Assembly (NCBI GenBank): GCA_025458545.1
Contig: JALOSH010000089.1
Location: 1 to 7,860 of the forward strand
Length of the DNA stretch: 7,860 nt
Reading direction: 5' to 3'
Source of the DNA: Hydrogenophaga sp.
GTDB lineage: Bacteria; Pseudomonadota; Gammaproteobacteria; Burkholderiales; Burkholderiaceae
The position numbers were made by a program, and so were the translations under genes. Positions 1-7,860 of the stretch are shown here, in pieces. The notes beneath the pieces were generated by a model. That model made no database searches. It was not told where the DNA came from and saw only the letters and a list, made by a program, of their open reading frames with translations. Each line of letters begins with the position of its first letter. Positions within the stretch are counted from its first letter, which is position 1.

Positions 1-2180
<2,180 letters not shown>

Positions 2181-2427
2181 GGAAAAGCTCCGCTCAAGGT
2201 TGAAAAACCGGGGGCTCCTTGCACCTGCTGTGGACCTGTTGTTCTGTTGTGGGTCGCGCGCCGGGCAACGGGGCAGAAACAGAGCGCGGCAATCGGGATA
2301 ATGGATTCCACGCAAGTTTTCGATTGTAGGGCGGCAGCTTGGCCGGAGCCGCCTGAAAGCTGACAGCCGCTTGAAGACCGCGATGCGGCGCCCTGACTGT
2401 TTTTGCAACCCACCGCCAGAGACCTCC
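2181..2427. promoter_or_regulatory. Divergent ppsA/ppsR promoter region
   Basis: This 247-base gap separates the two divergent starts and must hold both promoters unless they are expressed by readthrough. Candidate -10 boxes are GATAAT at 2297-2302 on the plus strand (towards ppsR) and TACAAT at 2328-2323 on the minus strand (towards ppsA). I found no good -35 partner for either, so an activator may be needed or the boxes may be chance. A TTG codon at 2371 could extend ppsR by 19 residues, but those residues do not look like the family. No other gene is seen here. Confidence 0.4.
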
Positions 2428-3249
2428 ATGCCCAACAGAACGGTTTTCTTTCTCTCCGACGGCACTGGCATCACGGCCGAGACGTTCGGCAACGCCATCC
2501 TCAACCAGTTTGAAATCGATGTGCGGCGGGTGCGGCTGCCGTTTCTGGACAGCGTGGACAAAGCCCACCAGGCGGTGCGCCAGATCAACCACACCGCTGA
2601 GGTGGAGGGCAGGCGCCCGCTGGTGTTTGCCACCGTGGTCAACATGGAGGTGCTCGCGGTTTTCAAGGCGCAGTGCCAGGGCCTGATGCTGGACATGTTC
2701 GGCACCTTCGTGGAGCCGCTGGAAGACGAGCTGGGCCTCAAGTCCAACCACCGGGTGGGCCGCTTTTCCGACGCTTCCAAGAGCAAGGAGTACAACGACC
2801 GCATCGAGGCGATCAATTTTTCGCTGATGCACGACGACGGTCAGAGCCACAAGGACCTCGAAGGCTCCGACGTGATCCTGGTCGGCGTCAGCCGCAGCGG
2901 CAAGACACCGACCTCGCTCTACCTCGCCATGCAGCACGGGCTGAAAGCGTCCAACTACCCGCTGATCCCGGAAGACTTCGACCGCCGCAAGCTCCCACCC
3001 GCGCTGGTGCCACACCGCAAGAAAATTTTTGGCCTGACCATCGCGCCCGAACGCCTGAGCGAAATCCGCAATGAGCGCCGCCCGAACTCGCGTTACGCCA
3101 GCCTGGACAACTGTCGCATGGAGATCAGCGAGGCCGAAGCGATGATGCGGCGCGAAGGCATCCGCTGGCTGTCGACCACCACCAAGTCGATCGAAGAGAT
3201 CGCCACCACCATCCTGCAGGAGATCCGGCCGGAGCGGCTGGTGTATTGA
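2428..3249 (+). CDS. ppsR: PEP synthase regulatory protein (kinase/pyrophosphorylase, DUF299)
   Basis: PpsR is a bifunctional enzyme. It uses ADP to phosphorylate a threonine of PEP synthase, but only when the neighbouring catalytic histidine is phosphorylated, which inactivates the enzyme. It also removes that phosphate with inorganic phosphate, releasing pyrophosphate. The product is 273 residues, the usual family length (about 270-280). It opens with [18 protein letters not shown], the conserved N-terminus, and carries the P-loop-like GVSRSGKT at residues 153-160, where the nucleotide should bind. The conserved [10 protein letters not shown] follows, and the C-terminus has family-like REGIRWL. 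I chose ATG 2428 rather than TTG 2371 because the extra 19 residues are unlike the family; the ribosome site before 2428 is weak. The gene lies head-to-head with its presumed target ppsA. No frameshift or missing motif is seen. Confidence 0.95.
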   Translation: MPNRTVFFLSDGTGITAETFGNAILNQFEIDVRRVRLPFLDSVDKAHQAVRQINHTAEVEGRRPLVFATVVNMEVLAVFKAQCQGLMLDMFGTFVEPLEDELGLKSNHRVGRFSDASKSKEYNDRIEAINFSLMHDDGQSHKDLEGSDVILVGVSRSGKTPTSLYLAMQHGLKASNYPLIPEDFDRRKLPPALVPHRKKIFGLTIAPERLSEIRNERRPNSRYASLDNCRMEISEAEAMMRREGIRWLSTTTKSIEEIATTILQEIRPERLVY

Positions 3250-3392
3250 AAGCCCCCCGCGCCGCCTGCGGCGTCACCCCCCAGGGGGCGATGCGTGTGG
3301 CCCGGCGGAGCCGGTTCCACCGCATCCTCGGAGAATTCACTGCGCGCCGGACGGGGTACGGGCGCTTTAGCTGAGCCGCCTTCCGCCTGGGC
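3250..3392. repeat. GC-rich intergenic repeat with hairpins, between convergent genes
   Basis: This gap separates the convergent ppsR and the 122-residue membrane protein gene. It holds a CGCCGC-CT-GCGGCG hairpin at about 3260-3273, then a C-run/G-run palindrome (CCCCCCAGGGGG, about 3277-3288), then GTGGCCCGGCGGAGCCGG. This layout resembles the dispersed intergenic elements I associate with Comamonadaceae genomes; only one copy lies in the window, so the repeat status is inferred. A 6-bp stem TGAGCC/GGCTCA (3372-3377 with 3390-3395) overlaps the stop codon of the membrane protein gene. The hairpins could end transcription from either side, but none has a T-tract. Confidence 0.5.
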
Positions 3393-3761
3393 TCAGATCT
3401 TGTTCTGGGAATCGGCCTTCTTGTTTTTCGGGCCAAAGCCGTGCGCCTGGCGGCTGAGCGCAAACGACGCGAACAGCTTGATCCACAAGGTGGAGCCGGC
3501 CACAGCGATCCAGGACTGGTACTCCAGCAGGCCCAGCAACACCACCCCGATCACCACCACGATGACGACGCCGCCCACCAGGTTGATCGCCATCTCGTAG
3601 GGCGCGTACTTTTCAGGGTCCGGCGGGGGCAGCCCTTTTTTCAGCGCCACTTCCGAGAAGTCGCGCTTCACCAGAATCCGGTACGCCCTGCGCAGCCAGA
3701 AGAAGGCGACCGGAAACAAGGCCAGCAGAAAAAAGATCGGGAACAGGTTGACGCTCAGCAT
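3393..3761 (-). CDS. Hypothetical small membrane protein, 122 residues
   Basis: I do not recognise this family. The product has three likely membrane segments: residues about 4-23 (very rich in Phe/Leu), 57-79 (Val/Ile/Gly-rich, followed by LLGLLE) and 83-101. A basic linker (LRRAYRILVKRDF) and a Pro-rich stretch (GLPPPDPEKYAPYE) follow the first segment, and a Lys/Asn-rich tail (GPKNKKADSQNKI) ends the protein. The frame is credible because hydrophobic and charged stretches alternate sensibly and the gene fills the space between the repeat and the hairpin cluster. The start at 3761 has only a weak purine-rich site upstream (GAGAC), so start confidence is moderate. It lies downstream of the symporter operon on the same strand but behind that operon's terminator, so it is probably transcribed separately or by limited readthrough. 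A role beside the transporter is only a guess. Confidence 0.75.
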   Translation of the reverse strand: MLSVNLFPIFFLLALFPVAFFWLRRAYRILVKRDFSEVALKKGLPPPDPEKYAPYEMAINLVGGVVIVVVIGVVLLGLLEYQSWIAVAGSTLWIKLFASFALSRQAHGFGPKNKKADSQNKI

Positions 3762-3801
3762 GCGGTGGTCTCAGGATCGGTTCCATCGGGAACACAGGAG
3801 G

Positions 3802-3840
3802 TTCAGCAGAGCCCTCTCCGGTGAGGAGGGCTCTGCTGAA
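3802..3840. repeat. Perfect 15-bp inverted repeat (strong hairpin)
   Basis: TTCAGCAGAGCCCTC (3802-3816) is the exact reverse complement of 3826-3840, with a 9-base loop. Neither side has a T-tract, so it is not a classical intrinsic terminator. It sits between the symporter terminator and the 122-residue membrane protein gene and would lie in the leader of that gene if transcription reads in from upstream on the minus strand. It might stabilise RNA, back up termination, or be an operator-like site. Confidence 0.85.
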
Positions 3841-3841
3841 C

Positions 3842-3867
3842 GGCCTGCAAGCCGGATCAGGCAGGCC
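3842..3867. repeat. 7-bp inverted repeat next to the terminator
   Basis: GGCCTGC (3842-3848) pairs exactly with GCAGGCC (3861-3867) across a 12-base loop. It is the middle of three back-to-back hairpins between 3802 and 3903. An overlapping alternative pairing, TCAGG/CCTGA at 3857-3870, would exclude it. Confidence 0.5.
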
Positions 3868-3869
3868 TG

Positions 3870-3903
3870 AAAAAAAACCCCGCCACGTGTGCAGCGGGGT
3901 TTT
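3870..3903 (-). terminator. Rho-independent terminator of the symporter operon
   Basis: Read on the minus strand, the stem CCCCGC/GCGGGG (3878-3883 with 3894-3899) encloses a 10-base loop and is followed by eight Ts (3877-3870). It begins about 50 bases after the symporter stop at 3950, the expected place. The stem can be extended by A:T pairs on both sides. On the plus strand it has a TTTT tail only, and no plus-strand gene ends nearby, so its main use is for the minus-strand operon. Confidence 0.9.
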
Positions 3904-3949
3904 GATCGACGGGCACCGGGCACCAGGCCGCGGCGCTCATCTTAAGCCA

Positions 3950-5806
3950 TCAGTGGCCAGCGGCGGCGGCACCGGCACCCTTGGGGATGCGGACCGACTC
4001 GACCATCTCTTGCACGTGCTGCGGCACGGTGCCCGAGACTTTGCTGACCAGGAAGGCCACCACGAAGTTCACGATCGCGCCCACGGTGCCGAAGGCGGCC
4101 GGGGTCAGACCGAAGAAGCTGTTCGGGCCACCGATCAGTTCCACGTACTCGGTACCCTTGATGAAGAAGATACCGGAGTGTGCGAACACATAGAAGCAAG
4201 TCACGAACATACCAGCGATCATGCCGGCGATGGCGCCCTTGTCGGTGATGGTCTTGGTGAAGATGCCCATCATGATGGCGGGGAACAGCGAGGAAGCCGC
4301 CAGACCGAAGGCCAGGGCCACGGTGGCCGCCGCAAAGCCCGGCGGGTTCAGGCCCAGGTAACCGGCCAGAATGATGGCGAACACCATGGAGATCTTGCCC
4401 GCCATCAGTTCGCCCTTCTCGCTCATGTCAGGCACGAAGGTGCGCTTGATCAGGTCGTGCGAAATCGCAGATGAGATGGCCAGCAGCAGACCCGCAGCAG
4501 TGGACAGCGCAGCCGCCATGGCGCCTGCAGCGACCAGGGCGATCACCCAGTTGGGCAACTGAGCGATTTCCGGGTTGGCCAGCACGATGATGTCGGCGTT
4601 CACGGTCAGCTCGCTGCCCTTCCAGCCAGCGGCTTCTGCCTTGGCCTTCACGGCTTCGTTCTTGGTCTTGTCGTTGTAGTACTGGATGCGGCCGTCGCCG
4701 TTCTTGTCTTCGAACTTCAGCAGACCGGTCTTTTCCCAGCGCTTGACCCACTCCGGACGGTCTTCGTACTTGAGGCTGGCCTCGGGCGCGAACAGGTCGG
4801 GCTTGGCGGCCACCACCGCAGCGTCGATGCCCATGCCGCCGTCGGCCTTCTGGACGATGCCAACGTTGCTGTTGAAGGTGCCGTGCAGGTTCAGGCGAGC
4901 CATGGAACCCACCGAAGGTGCCACGGTGTACAGCAGCGCGATGAAGATCAGCGTCCAGCCAGCGGAGTAGCGGGCGTCGGCCACCTTGGGCACGGTGAAG
5001 AAGCGGATGATCACGTGCGGCAGACCGGCGGTACCAATCATCAGCGAGATGGTGAAGAACACCATGTTCAGCGTGGAACCAGCGGACTGGGTGGTGTACT
5101 GCGCAAAGCCCAGGTCGGTCACCACCTGGTCCAGCTTGGCCAGCAGCGACACGTCGGTGCCCACCAGGTCGGAGCCCATGCCCAGTTGGGGGATGGGGTT
5201 GCCGGTCAGGTTCAGGGAGATGAACAGCGCAGGAATCGTGTAGGCCACGATCAGCACGACGTACTGGGCCACCTGGGTGTAGGTGATGCCCTTCATGCCA
5301 CCGAACACGGCGTAGGCAAACACGATGCCCATGCCGATGTAGATGCCGGTCTCGCTGGACACGCCCAGGAAGCGCGAGAACGTAACGCCCACGCCGGTCA
5401 TCTGGCCCACGATGTAGACCACGCAGATGATCAGCAGGCAGACCACCGCCACGGTGCGCGCGGTCGACGAGTAATAACGGTCACCGATGAACTCGGGCAC
5501 CGTGAACTTGCCGAACTTGCGCAGGTACGGCGCCAGCAGCATGGCCAGCAGCACGTAACCGCCGGTCCAGCCCATCAGGAACACGGCGCCGCCGTAGCCC
5601 ATGTTGGAGATCAGGCCGGCCATGGAGATGAAGGACGCGGCCGACATCCAGTCGGCGGCCGTGGCCATGCCGTTGGTCACGGGGTGGACACCACCGCCAG
5701 CGACGTAAAACTCGGACGTGCTGCCAGCGCGCGCCCAGAAAGCAATGCCGAGGTACAGCGCGAAGCTGGCACCAACGACCAGGTAGGTCAGGGTTTGAAG
5801 TTCCAT
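3950..5806 (-). CDS. Sodium:solute symporter, large subunit (VC_2705-like subfamily)
   Basis: An inner-membrane transporter of the sodium:solute symporter (SSS) family, 618 residues. The core is ActP/PutP-like: ADWMSAASFISMAGL at about 51-65, the GGMKGITYTQVAQY loop at 169-182, and ALSTAAGLLLAISSAISHDL at 433-452, in which Ser435-Thr436 align with the PutP residues thought to bind sodium. Unlike ordinary ActP, about 115 hydrophilic residues (roughly 302-416) separate two membrane helices. By the LeuT-fold scheme this corresponds to extracellular loop 4, so it should be periplasmic. It contains an EF-hand-like loop, DKNGDGRIQYYN, at 367-378. Such a long insertion plus an upstream DUF4212 gene marks the 'probable sodium:solute symporter, VC_2705' group, whose substrate is not established as far as I know. 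The start has AGGA nine bases upstream and follows the DUF4212 stop by 25 bases. It could be annotated as actP, but acetate transport is not shown. Confidence 0.93.
   Translation of the reverse strand: MELQTLTYLVVGASFALYLGIAFWARAGSTSEFYVAGGGVHPVTNGMATAADWMSAASFISMAGLISNMGYGGAVFLMGWTGGYVLLAMLLAPYLRKFGKFTVPEFIGDRYYSSTARTVAVVCLLIICVVYIVGQMTGVGVTFSRFLGVSSETGIYIGMGIVFAYAVFGGMKGITYTQVAQYVVLIVAYTIPALFISLNLTGNPIPQLGMGSDLVGTDVSLLAKLDQVVTDLGFAQYTTQSAGSTLNMVFFTISLMIGTAGLPHVIIRFFTVPKVADARYSAGWTLIFIALLYTVAPSVGSMARLNLHGTFNSNVGIVQKADGGMGIDAAVVAAKPDLFAPEASLKYEDRPEWVKRWEKTGLLKFEDKNGDGRIQYYNDKTKNEAVKAKAEAAGWKGSELTVNADIIVLANPEIAQLPNWVIALVAAGAMAAALSTAAGLLLAISSAISHDLIKRTFVPDMSEKGELMAGKISMVFAIILAGYLGLNPPGFAAATVALAFGLAASSLFPAIMMGIFTKTITDKGAIAGMIAGMFVTCFYVFAHSGIFFIKGTEYVELIGGPNSFFGLTPAAFGTVGAIVNFVVAFLVSKVSGTVPQHVQEMVESVRIPKGAGAAAAGH
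4670..4708 (-). other. EF-hand-like calcium loop coded within the symporter insertion
   Basis: Codons for residues 367-379 read DKNGDGRIQYYND. Positions 1, 3 and 5 (Asp, Asn, Asp), Gly at 6 and Ile at 8 match the canonical EF-hand/dockerin loop. Position 12 is Asn instead of the usual Glu/Asp, with Asp one residue later. The flanks (WEKTGLLKFE before, TKNEAVKAKAEAAG after) could form short helices. Confidence 0.6.
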
Positions 5807-5831
5807 GATGTGTGGTCCTGTGGGTCGGTCT

Positions 5832-6095
5832 TTATTCGTCCATGCCGAACTTGCGGTCGATCTGACCCATCTTCACGGCGTAATAGAAGATCAGCGCAAT
5901 GAAGATGTAGATGGAGCCTTGCTGGGCGAACCAGAAGCCCAGCGGGTAGCCACCGAGGTGGATGCCGTTGAGCATGGGGGCGAACAGGATGCCTGCGCCA
6001 TAGGAACAAAGTGCCCAGATGATCAGCACCTTGGTCAAAAGACCCAGGGTGGCCGACCAGTAGGCCTTGGCGTTGTTGTCACTTGCAGTTGCCAT
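5832..6095 (-). CDS. DUF4212 protein, putative symporter small subunit
   Basis: An 87-residue membrane protein with two predicted helices, about 16-40 (ending in LCSYGAGILFAP) and 55-74 (WFAQQGSIYIFIALIFYYA), followed by a charged cytoplasmic-looking tail, KMGQIDRKFGMDE. This is the DUF4212 family, described as a probable small subunit of a sodium:solute symporter and usually coded just before a VC_2705-type large subunit, exactly as here (25-base gap, same strand). I chose ATG 6095 because GAGGAG at 6110-6105 lies nine bases before it. The ATG three codons earlier (6104) abuts that site and could not use it, and longer extensions look unlike the family. It presumably assembles with or stabilises the large subunit; that is inferred from its co-occurrence. 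Identification is confident. Confidence 0.93.
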   Translation of the reverse strand: MATASDNNAKAYWSATLGLLTKVLIIWALCSYGAGILFAPMLNGIHLGGYPLGFWFAQQGSIYIFIALIFYYAVKMGQIDRKFGMDE

Positions 6096-6249
6096 GAAAG
6101 TCATCTCCTCGGAGTGATGCTTTTGCCGTTTCAGCGGGGTGAGCCGCCACGTTTTGCACGCCCTCCTCCTCTCGGAATCCGGCATTACGGGGCGGACTGT
6201 GTTCGCGCTTGCTTACGGCAAAATTGCTGCTGGCGTGAATTCGTGCACG

Positions 6250-6268
6250 CCCTAGGGAAAGCCCTTAG
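6250..6268. promoter_or_regulatory. Candidate operator: CCCTAGGG palindrome
   Basis: The bases CCCTAGGGAAAGCCCTTAG contain a perfect 8-bp palindrome (6250-6257) and a second CCCTTAG at 6262-6268, so AGGG and CCCT also face each other across AAAG. It is 155 bases or more upstream of the DUF4212 start. The symmetry suggests a dimeric regulator; which one is unknown. Confidence 0.4.
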
Positions 6269-6276
6269 CAAATAGA

Positions 6277-6300
6277 CGACGGCCTGGCCTAACGCCGTCG
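6277..6300. repeat. 7-bp inverted repeat in the divergent region
   Basis: CGACGGC (6277-6283) pairs perfectly with GCCGTCG (6294-6300) across a 10-base loop. No T-run follows on either strand. It may be a hairpin in the leader of the caspase transcript, a regulator site, or chance in GC-rich DNA. Confidence 0.45.
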
Positions 6301-6472
6301 GCGACGCTCGGCATGGGTCGATCTCCAAAAACGCGAGACGGCATGAGGTATGGCCGAGCGCTTCACCCCTCCGGTGGATGCAGGCCACGCCCAAGCTCTT
6401 TACTTCCAGGGAACGGCGGGAACAGAATGCAGGCCGAATCTCACCGTGCAATCCATACCGGAGGTGCAGACC

Positions 6473-7378
6473 ATGGCCACCAAACCCACCACCGAACGCC
6501 AGAGCAAGCCCATGGGCCTCTCGCTGCACATCGGCATCAACGAGGTGAGTGCGGCGCACTACGCCGGCTGGACCGGGCCGCTGGCGGCCTGCGAGTTCGA
6601 CGCCAACGACATGGCCGCCATCGCCAAGGCCCGCGGCATCAAGGCCACGGTGCTGCTCACCAAGAAGGGCACGCGCGCCAAGGTACTGGCTGGTATCCGC
6701 CAGGCGGCCAAGGCGCTCAAGGCTGGGGACCTGTTCTGGCTCACCTTCTCGGGACACGGCGGGCAGGTGCCCGACGTGAGCGGTGAAGAACCCGACAAAC
6801 TCGACGAGACTTGGTGCCTGTACGACACGCAGCTGATCGACGACGAGCTGTACTTCGAGTTGAGCCGCTTCAAGGCCGGGGTGCGCATTCTGGTGATGTC
6901 GGACAGCTGCCACAGCGGCACCGTGGTGCGGGCCGGCCGACCGGTCCCGGGCACGCCGGAACAGCGTCCGCGGATCATGCCGCCCGCGGTGGGCATGCGC
7001 GTCTACAGCGCCCACAAAGCCTGGTACGACCAGATGCAGGCGGACGTGGCGAAGGCCGCTGGTGGCCGCGTGAGCGACCCCGACACCGCGCTGGCCCAGG
7101 TGGCCGTGAGCAACCGCCTGACGGCCATCGTCAAGAAGTTCGAGCCCTCGGTCATTTTGATCTCCGGCTGCCAGGACAACCAGTTTTCCATGGACGGCAA
7201 CCAGAACGGCGCCTTCACCGAGCAGGTGCTGCGGATCTGGAACAACGGCAGCTTCAGCGGCAACCACGCGCTGTTCCACGCCAAGGTGCGCGCCGGTTTG
7301 CCGCCCTCGCAGTCGCCCAACCTGTTCACGCTCGGCCCGGCGGCGGCGTTCCTGAAGCAACCGCCTTTCACAGTTTGA
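6473..7378 (+). CDS. Caspase-family cysteine peptidase (C14, metacaspase/orthocaspase type)
   Basis: A 301-residue protein with the complete caspase-like fold signature. The first strand ([12 protein letters not shown], 15-26) is followed by the [17 protein letters not shown] helix (39-55), the catalytic histidine in FSGHGGQ (His95), the catalytic cysteine in SDSCHSG (Cys146) and, late in the chain, SGCQDNQFS and NGAFTEQVL (231-253), which match the metacaspase substrate-pocket region. Acidic residues before DETWCLYD and IDDELY (about 108-125) resemble the calcium-binding area of metacaspases, so calcium activation and Arg/Lys-directed cleavage are plausible by family but not shown. There is no signal peptide, membrane helix or second domain, so it is probably a cytoplasmic, single-domain protease. 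ATG 6473 has GGAGGTG six bases upstream; the frame is open from 6350, but that stretch lacks a good site. It is followed by an amidase gene after 60 bases with no terminator. Its cellular substrate is unknown. Confidence 0.92.
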   Translation: MATKPTTERQSKPMGLSLHIGINEVSAAHYAGWTGPLAACEFDANDMAAIAKARGIKATVLLTKKGTRAKVLAGIRQAAKALKAGDLFWLTFSGHGGQVPDVSGEEPDKLDETWCLYDTQLIDDELYFELSRFKAGVRILVMSDSCHSGTVVRAGRPVPGTPEQRPRIMPPAVGMRVYSAHKAWYDQMQADVAKAAGGRVSDPDTALAQVAVSNRLTAIVKKFEPSVILISGCQDNQFSMDGNQNGAFTEQVLRIWNNGSFSGNHALFHAKVRAGLPPSQSPNLFTLGPAAAFLKQPPFTV

Positions 7379-7438
7379 CTTTTCCTGCTTGTGTTGTTTT
7401 CTGAGGTCTTGATGGCCTCTGTCACCAGGAGATCCGCC

Positions 7439-7860
7439 ATGCTCAGCATCAAGAACCACCGGCTGGTCGGGCCGAACGTGAGTTTCCGCCAGACGCCCAA
7501 CGTGGGCGGGGCCCTCAAACCCCGTTTCGTGGTGCTGCACTACACCGCCGGGCGCAACCTGGAGAGCTCGGTCGAATCGCTCTGCACCAAAAAACCGCAG
7601 GGCAATGCCTCGGCCCACATCGTGCTCGGGCGCGACGGGCGCATCGTGCAGCTGGCGGCCTTCAACACCGTGACTTGGCACGCGGGCGTGAGCCAGTGGG
7701 ACGGCATCAACGGCCTCAACCCTTTTGCCATCGGGATCGAGATGGACAACGCCGGGCTGCTGCACCGAGAGGGTGAACGCTTTGTGTCGTGGTTCGGCAA
7801 AACCTACCCGGACAAAGAGGTGCTGCTCGCCGCCCACCGGCACGGCGGCGGCACCCAGCC
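7439..7860 (+). CDS. N-acetylmuramoyl-L-alanine amidase (Amidase_2/AmpD type), 3' end missing
   Basis: The first 140 residues of a peptidoglycan amidase, cut by the right edge. Zinc amidases of this type cleave the bond between N-acetylmuramic acid and the stem peptide. Visible signatures are VVLHYTAG (His34, first zinc ligand), NASAHIVLGRDGRIVQL (57-72), TWHAG (80-83) and FAIGIEMDNAG (97-106), where Glu101 is likely the residue acting near zinc. The second His and last zinc ligand would be beyond the edge. There is no signal peptide, so like AmpD or a phage endolysin it would start in the cytoplasm. ATG 7439 has AGGAG seven bases before it. An in-frame ATG at 7412 with GAGG at 7403-7406 would add nine residues (MASVTRRSA) and cannot be excluded. 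It is probably co-transcribed with the caspase gene 60 bases upstream. Confidence 0.9.
   Translation, partial: MLSIKNHRLVGPNVSFRQTPNVGGALKPRFVVLHYTAGRNLESSVESLCTKKPQGNASAHIVLGRDGRIVQLAAFNTVTWHAGVSQWDGINGLNPFAIGIEMDNAGLLHREGERFVSWFGKTYPDKEVLLAAHRHGGGTQ

Larger units (their letters stand above)
6096..6472. promoter_or_regulatory. Divergent control region, symporter operon / caspase gene
   Basis: This 377-base gap carries the promoters for the symporter operon (minus) and the caspase gene (plus). I could not find a convincing -35/-10 pair on either strand. It does contain the palindrome CCCTAGGG with a nearby half-like CCCTTAG (6250-6268) and a 7-bp hairpin (6277-6300). The purine-rich stretch GAGAGGAGGAGGG at about 6160-6175 (minus) does not precede a credible start. 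Open frames here are short or not gene-like, and no RNA gene is recognised. Confidence 0.5.

Noticed and set aside
2194..3015. Open frame of 273 codons on the minus strand, antisense to ppsR
   Set aside because: It contains no recognisable motif and overlaps ppsR throughout, where PpsR has all its family signatures.
3802..3840. Calling the 15-bp hairpin a Rho-independent terminator
   Set aside because: Neither flank has a T-run; the terminator with a T-tract is at 3870-3903.
3950..5806. Naming the symporter actP (acetate permease)
   Set aside because: It shares the fold, but the long insertion and the DUF4212 partner place it in a different subgroup whose substrate is not established.
4883..5902. 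Open frame of 339 codons on the plus strand, antisense to the symporter
   Set aside because: Its low-complexity His/Gly/Gln composition and its position wholly opposite the symporter and the DUF4212 gene end mark it as a shadow.
6313..6786. Open frame on the plus strand overlapping the start of the caspase gene
   Set aside because: From about 6473 it is the shifted frame of the caspase gene, and it has no good ribosome site.
6185..7843. Open frame of 552 codons on the minus strand, antisense to the caspase and amidase genes
   Set aside because: It spans two well-supported plus-strand genes with clear catalytic motifs; its own product has shadow-like His/Gly/Arg composition.

Overview
The window looks like the chromosome of a GC-rich betaproteobacterium, most likely Burkholderiales of the Comamonadaceae (Hydrogenophaga/Acidovorax-like). 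This rests on protein style, the divergent ppsA/ppsR arrangement, a C/G-run intergenic repeat of a type I associate with that family, and a DUF4212 + VC_2705-type sodium/solute symporter pair. The taxonomic call is an inference; no rRNA or other marker is present.

Positions 1-3249 are a gluconeogenic block. A phosphoenolpyruvate synthase gene (ppsA, minus strand, cut by the left edge) faces away from ppsR, which encodes the ADP-dependent kinase/pyrophosphorylase that switches that enzyme off and on. Both the swivel-domain histidine of PpsA and the threonine that PpsR modifies are visible. Positions 3250-3392 hold a GC-rich hairpin-bearing repeat between convergent genes. Positions 3393-3761 (minus) encode a 122-residue membrane protein that I cannot identify. 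Positions 3802-3903 carry three successive hairpins, the last a convincing Rho-independent terminator for the transporter operon.

Positions 3950-6095 (minus) are a two-gene operon: a small DUF4212 membrane subunit (87 residues) followed by a 618-residue sodium:solute symporter. The symporter has a large hydrophilic insertion, predicted to be periplasmic, that contains an EF-hand-like loop. Its substrate is unknown; a small organic acid such as acetate, pyruvate or lactate would suit the neighbouring PEP synthase, but that is a guess.

Positions 6096-6472 are a divergent intergenic region with a CCCTAGGG-type palindrome and a hairpin. From 6473 to the right edge, on the plus strand, lies the most accessory-looking part: a caspase-like (peptidase C14, metacaspase/orthocaspase type) protease with an intact His/Cys dyad, followed 60 bases later by an AmpD/PGRP-type N-acetylmuramoyl-L-alanine amidase that runs off the window. 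A caspase and a peptidoglycan amidase in tandem, neither with a signal peptide, is the best candidate here for an undescribed system, perhaps cell death, lysis or defence. The sequence alone does not establish that.
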